From assembly GCA_965206445.1 (NCBI GenBank), contig CBDBJR010000002.1:992001-1056000 (forward strand): a stretch of 64,000 nucleotides of DNA, given 5' to 3'. Below the pieces are notes generated by a model. That model was not told the DNA's origin. It worked only from the letters and a program-made list of their open reading frames with translations, and did no database searches. The position numbers and the translations under genes are program-made. Source of the stretch: CBDBJR01 sp965206445. GTDB taxonomy: Bacteria > Pseudomonadota > Gammaproteobacteria > Arenicellales > Poriferihabitantaceae. Numbering within the stretch: the stretch's first letter is position 1; each line of letters starts with the position of its first letter. This document shows positions 63,424-64,000 of this stretch, in pieces.

Positions 63424-63615
63424 TCAGGCGCCAGGTCGAATTGTCTGGTCGAAAAAACTGGCCAGTCGGTCCTCGCAGCTACGGGCGTGTCCCTCCATGC
63501 CTTCCGCGCGCGAAATGCGCGCACTGACCACGCCAATATCGTGGTTGGCCTGCCGGTTCATGCGCTGGTAAGTAAATACCTGGATACATTTTCCGACGAT
63601 GCGCGTGACTCCATC
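63424..63615 (-). pseudogene. C-terminal relic of a HisD-family dehydrogenase
   Basis: Read leftwards, one frame gives VFTYQRMNRQANHDIGVVSA, RISRAEGMEGHARSCEDRL and stops at 63424. The TYQR..., E.M.GHA...R pattern is like the C-terminus of histidinol dehydrogenase-family enzymes, but from a different subfamily than the hisD at 20063. No upstream part is present. Assignment is tentative. The 629 bases from 63372 to 64000 hold only this and the repeat below. Confidence 0.35.
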
Positions 63616-63756
63616 CTCGTCGGGCGGTCGGCACCGCCCCGCCGGTCAAGCCGCGAACAGAATAACCGATCTGGCCGAGCTTTGCATTGCAACCAGCAAG
63701 GGCGAGTCGGCATTATCGATGTCGATGTGCAGGTGCGCCTGGTGCCCAGGGGTGTA

Positions 63757-64000
63757 TACCACATCGCCAAACTGTATCGCTGTTTGCGTACTATTCCTCT
63801 GCTGCTCGCGTTGCTCCGATTTGTCGCCGCGTGCCTGCAATCGACGGCGTGATTTTACCGTTGATACTATAGCAGAGCTACTGCTCTATATCACCTCCGT
63901 GTTATGCTTGCAGGATATGCGATTGGCTGTCGTCGGTGACAGAGGCGGCTAAGCCGAATCGGATCCGGTCGATTTTATTTTCCCGTTGCTATCGAGTTGC
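63757..64000. repeat. Right copy of 240-bp repeat, at window edge
   Basis: This matches 61115-61355, including the hydratase start codons (QTAIQFGDVVY on the minus strand, then unrelated sequence) and everything up to the last bases before the large glycosyltransferase start. The match continues to the final base of the window, so the duplication probably extends beyond it into a second large glycosyltransferase gene. Confidence 0.88.

Overview
The window looks like the chromosome of a GC-rich member of the Pseudomonadota, most likely a gammaproteobacterium. The evidence is the riboflavin run ending ribH-nusB-pgpA, a RibBA whose GTP cyclohydrolase half has lost its zinc cysteines, a one-chain methylmalonyl-CoA mutase, and core genes with very strong GC at third codon positions. 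Placement below phylum is inference. Several segments (1-13.2 kb, the his operon, the dpp/amidase segment, 43.7-45.0 kb) have visibly different, more AT-rich or more relaxed base use and look acquired.

Layout. (1) 1-13.2 kb is an accessory island rich in defence-type genes and their debris: an orphan type III-like DNA methyltransferase (mod), two TPR genes each lying directly behind a mod C-terminus, a HicB-type antitoxin with an unusual partner, two copies of an AbrB/MazE-type antitoxin whose Doc toxin has been destroyed both times, a class 3 lipase, several relics of mod, and three relics of livG, the first gene beyond the island. It ends with a compact three-gene operon (13174 to 8498, minus strand): DNA methyltransferase, protein kinase fused to a P-loop ATPase, and a protein of unknown family with Rossmann-like motifs. 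I regard this as the best candidate for an under-described system. (2) 13.7-18.4 kb: livGFHM branched-chain amino-acid-type ABC transporter and a HAD hydrolase. (3) 18.6-26.4 kb: a DadA-like oxidoreductase and a his operon (hisG-C-B-H-F-[A-I-E fusion]-D). (4) 26.9-35.9 kb: core MetE-like methionine synthase, an amidase plus a second amidase stub, and a dipeptide-type ABC transporter with a divergent HTH regulator. (5) 36.1-43.7 kb: ABC exporter, ribE-ribBA-ribH-nusB-pgpA, HNH endonuclease, AcuI-like reductase, tRNA-Glu. (6) 43.8-45.0 kb: a probably frameshifted glycosyltransferase and an IS3 transposase relic behind the tRNA. (7) 45.1-53.7 kb: central metabolism (flavin disulfide oxidoreductase with a TVP38-type membrane protein, isocitrate dehydrogenase, methylmalonyl-CoA mutase, a PuuB-like oxidase with a beta-keto acid cleavage enzyme). 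(8) 53.8-64 kb: a glycan/lipid locus in which a 1768-bp unit carrying a GT23/fucosyltransferase-like gene is present three times in tandem; another duplication appears to begin at the right edge.

Genes act together in clear sets: transport and use of amino acids or peptides (liv, dpp, amidase, DadA), histidine and riboflavin synthesis, and surface-glycan assembly. The two ends of the window are the plastic parts: the left by turnover of defence and toxin-antitoxin genes, the right by tandem amplification of glycosyltransferases.
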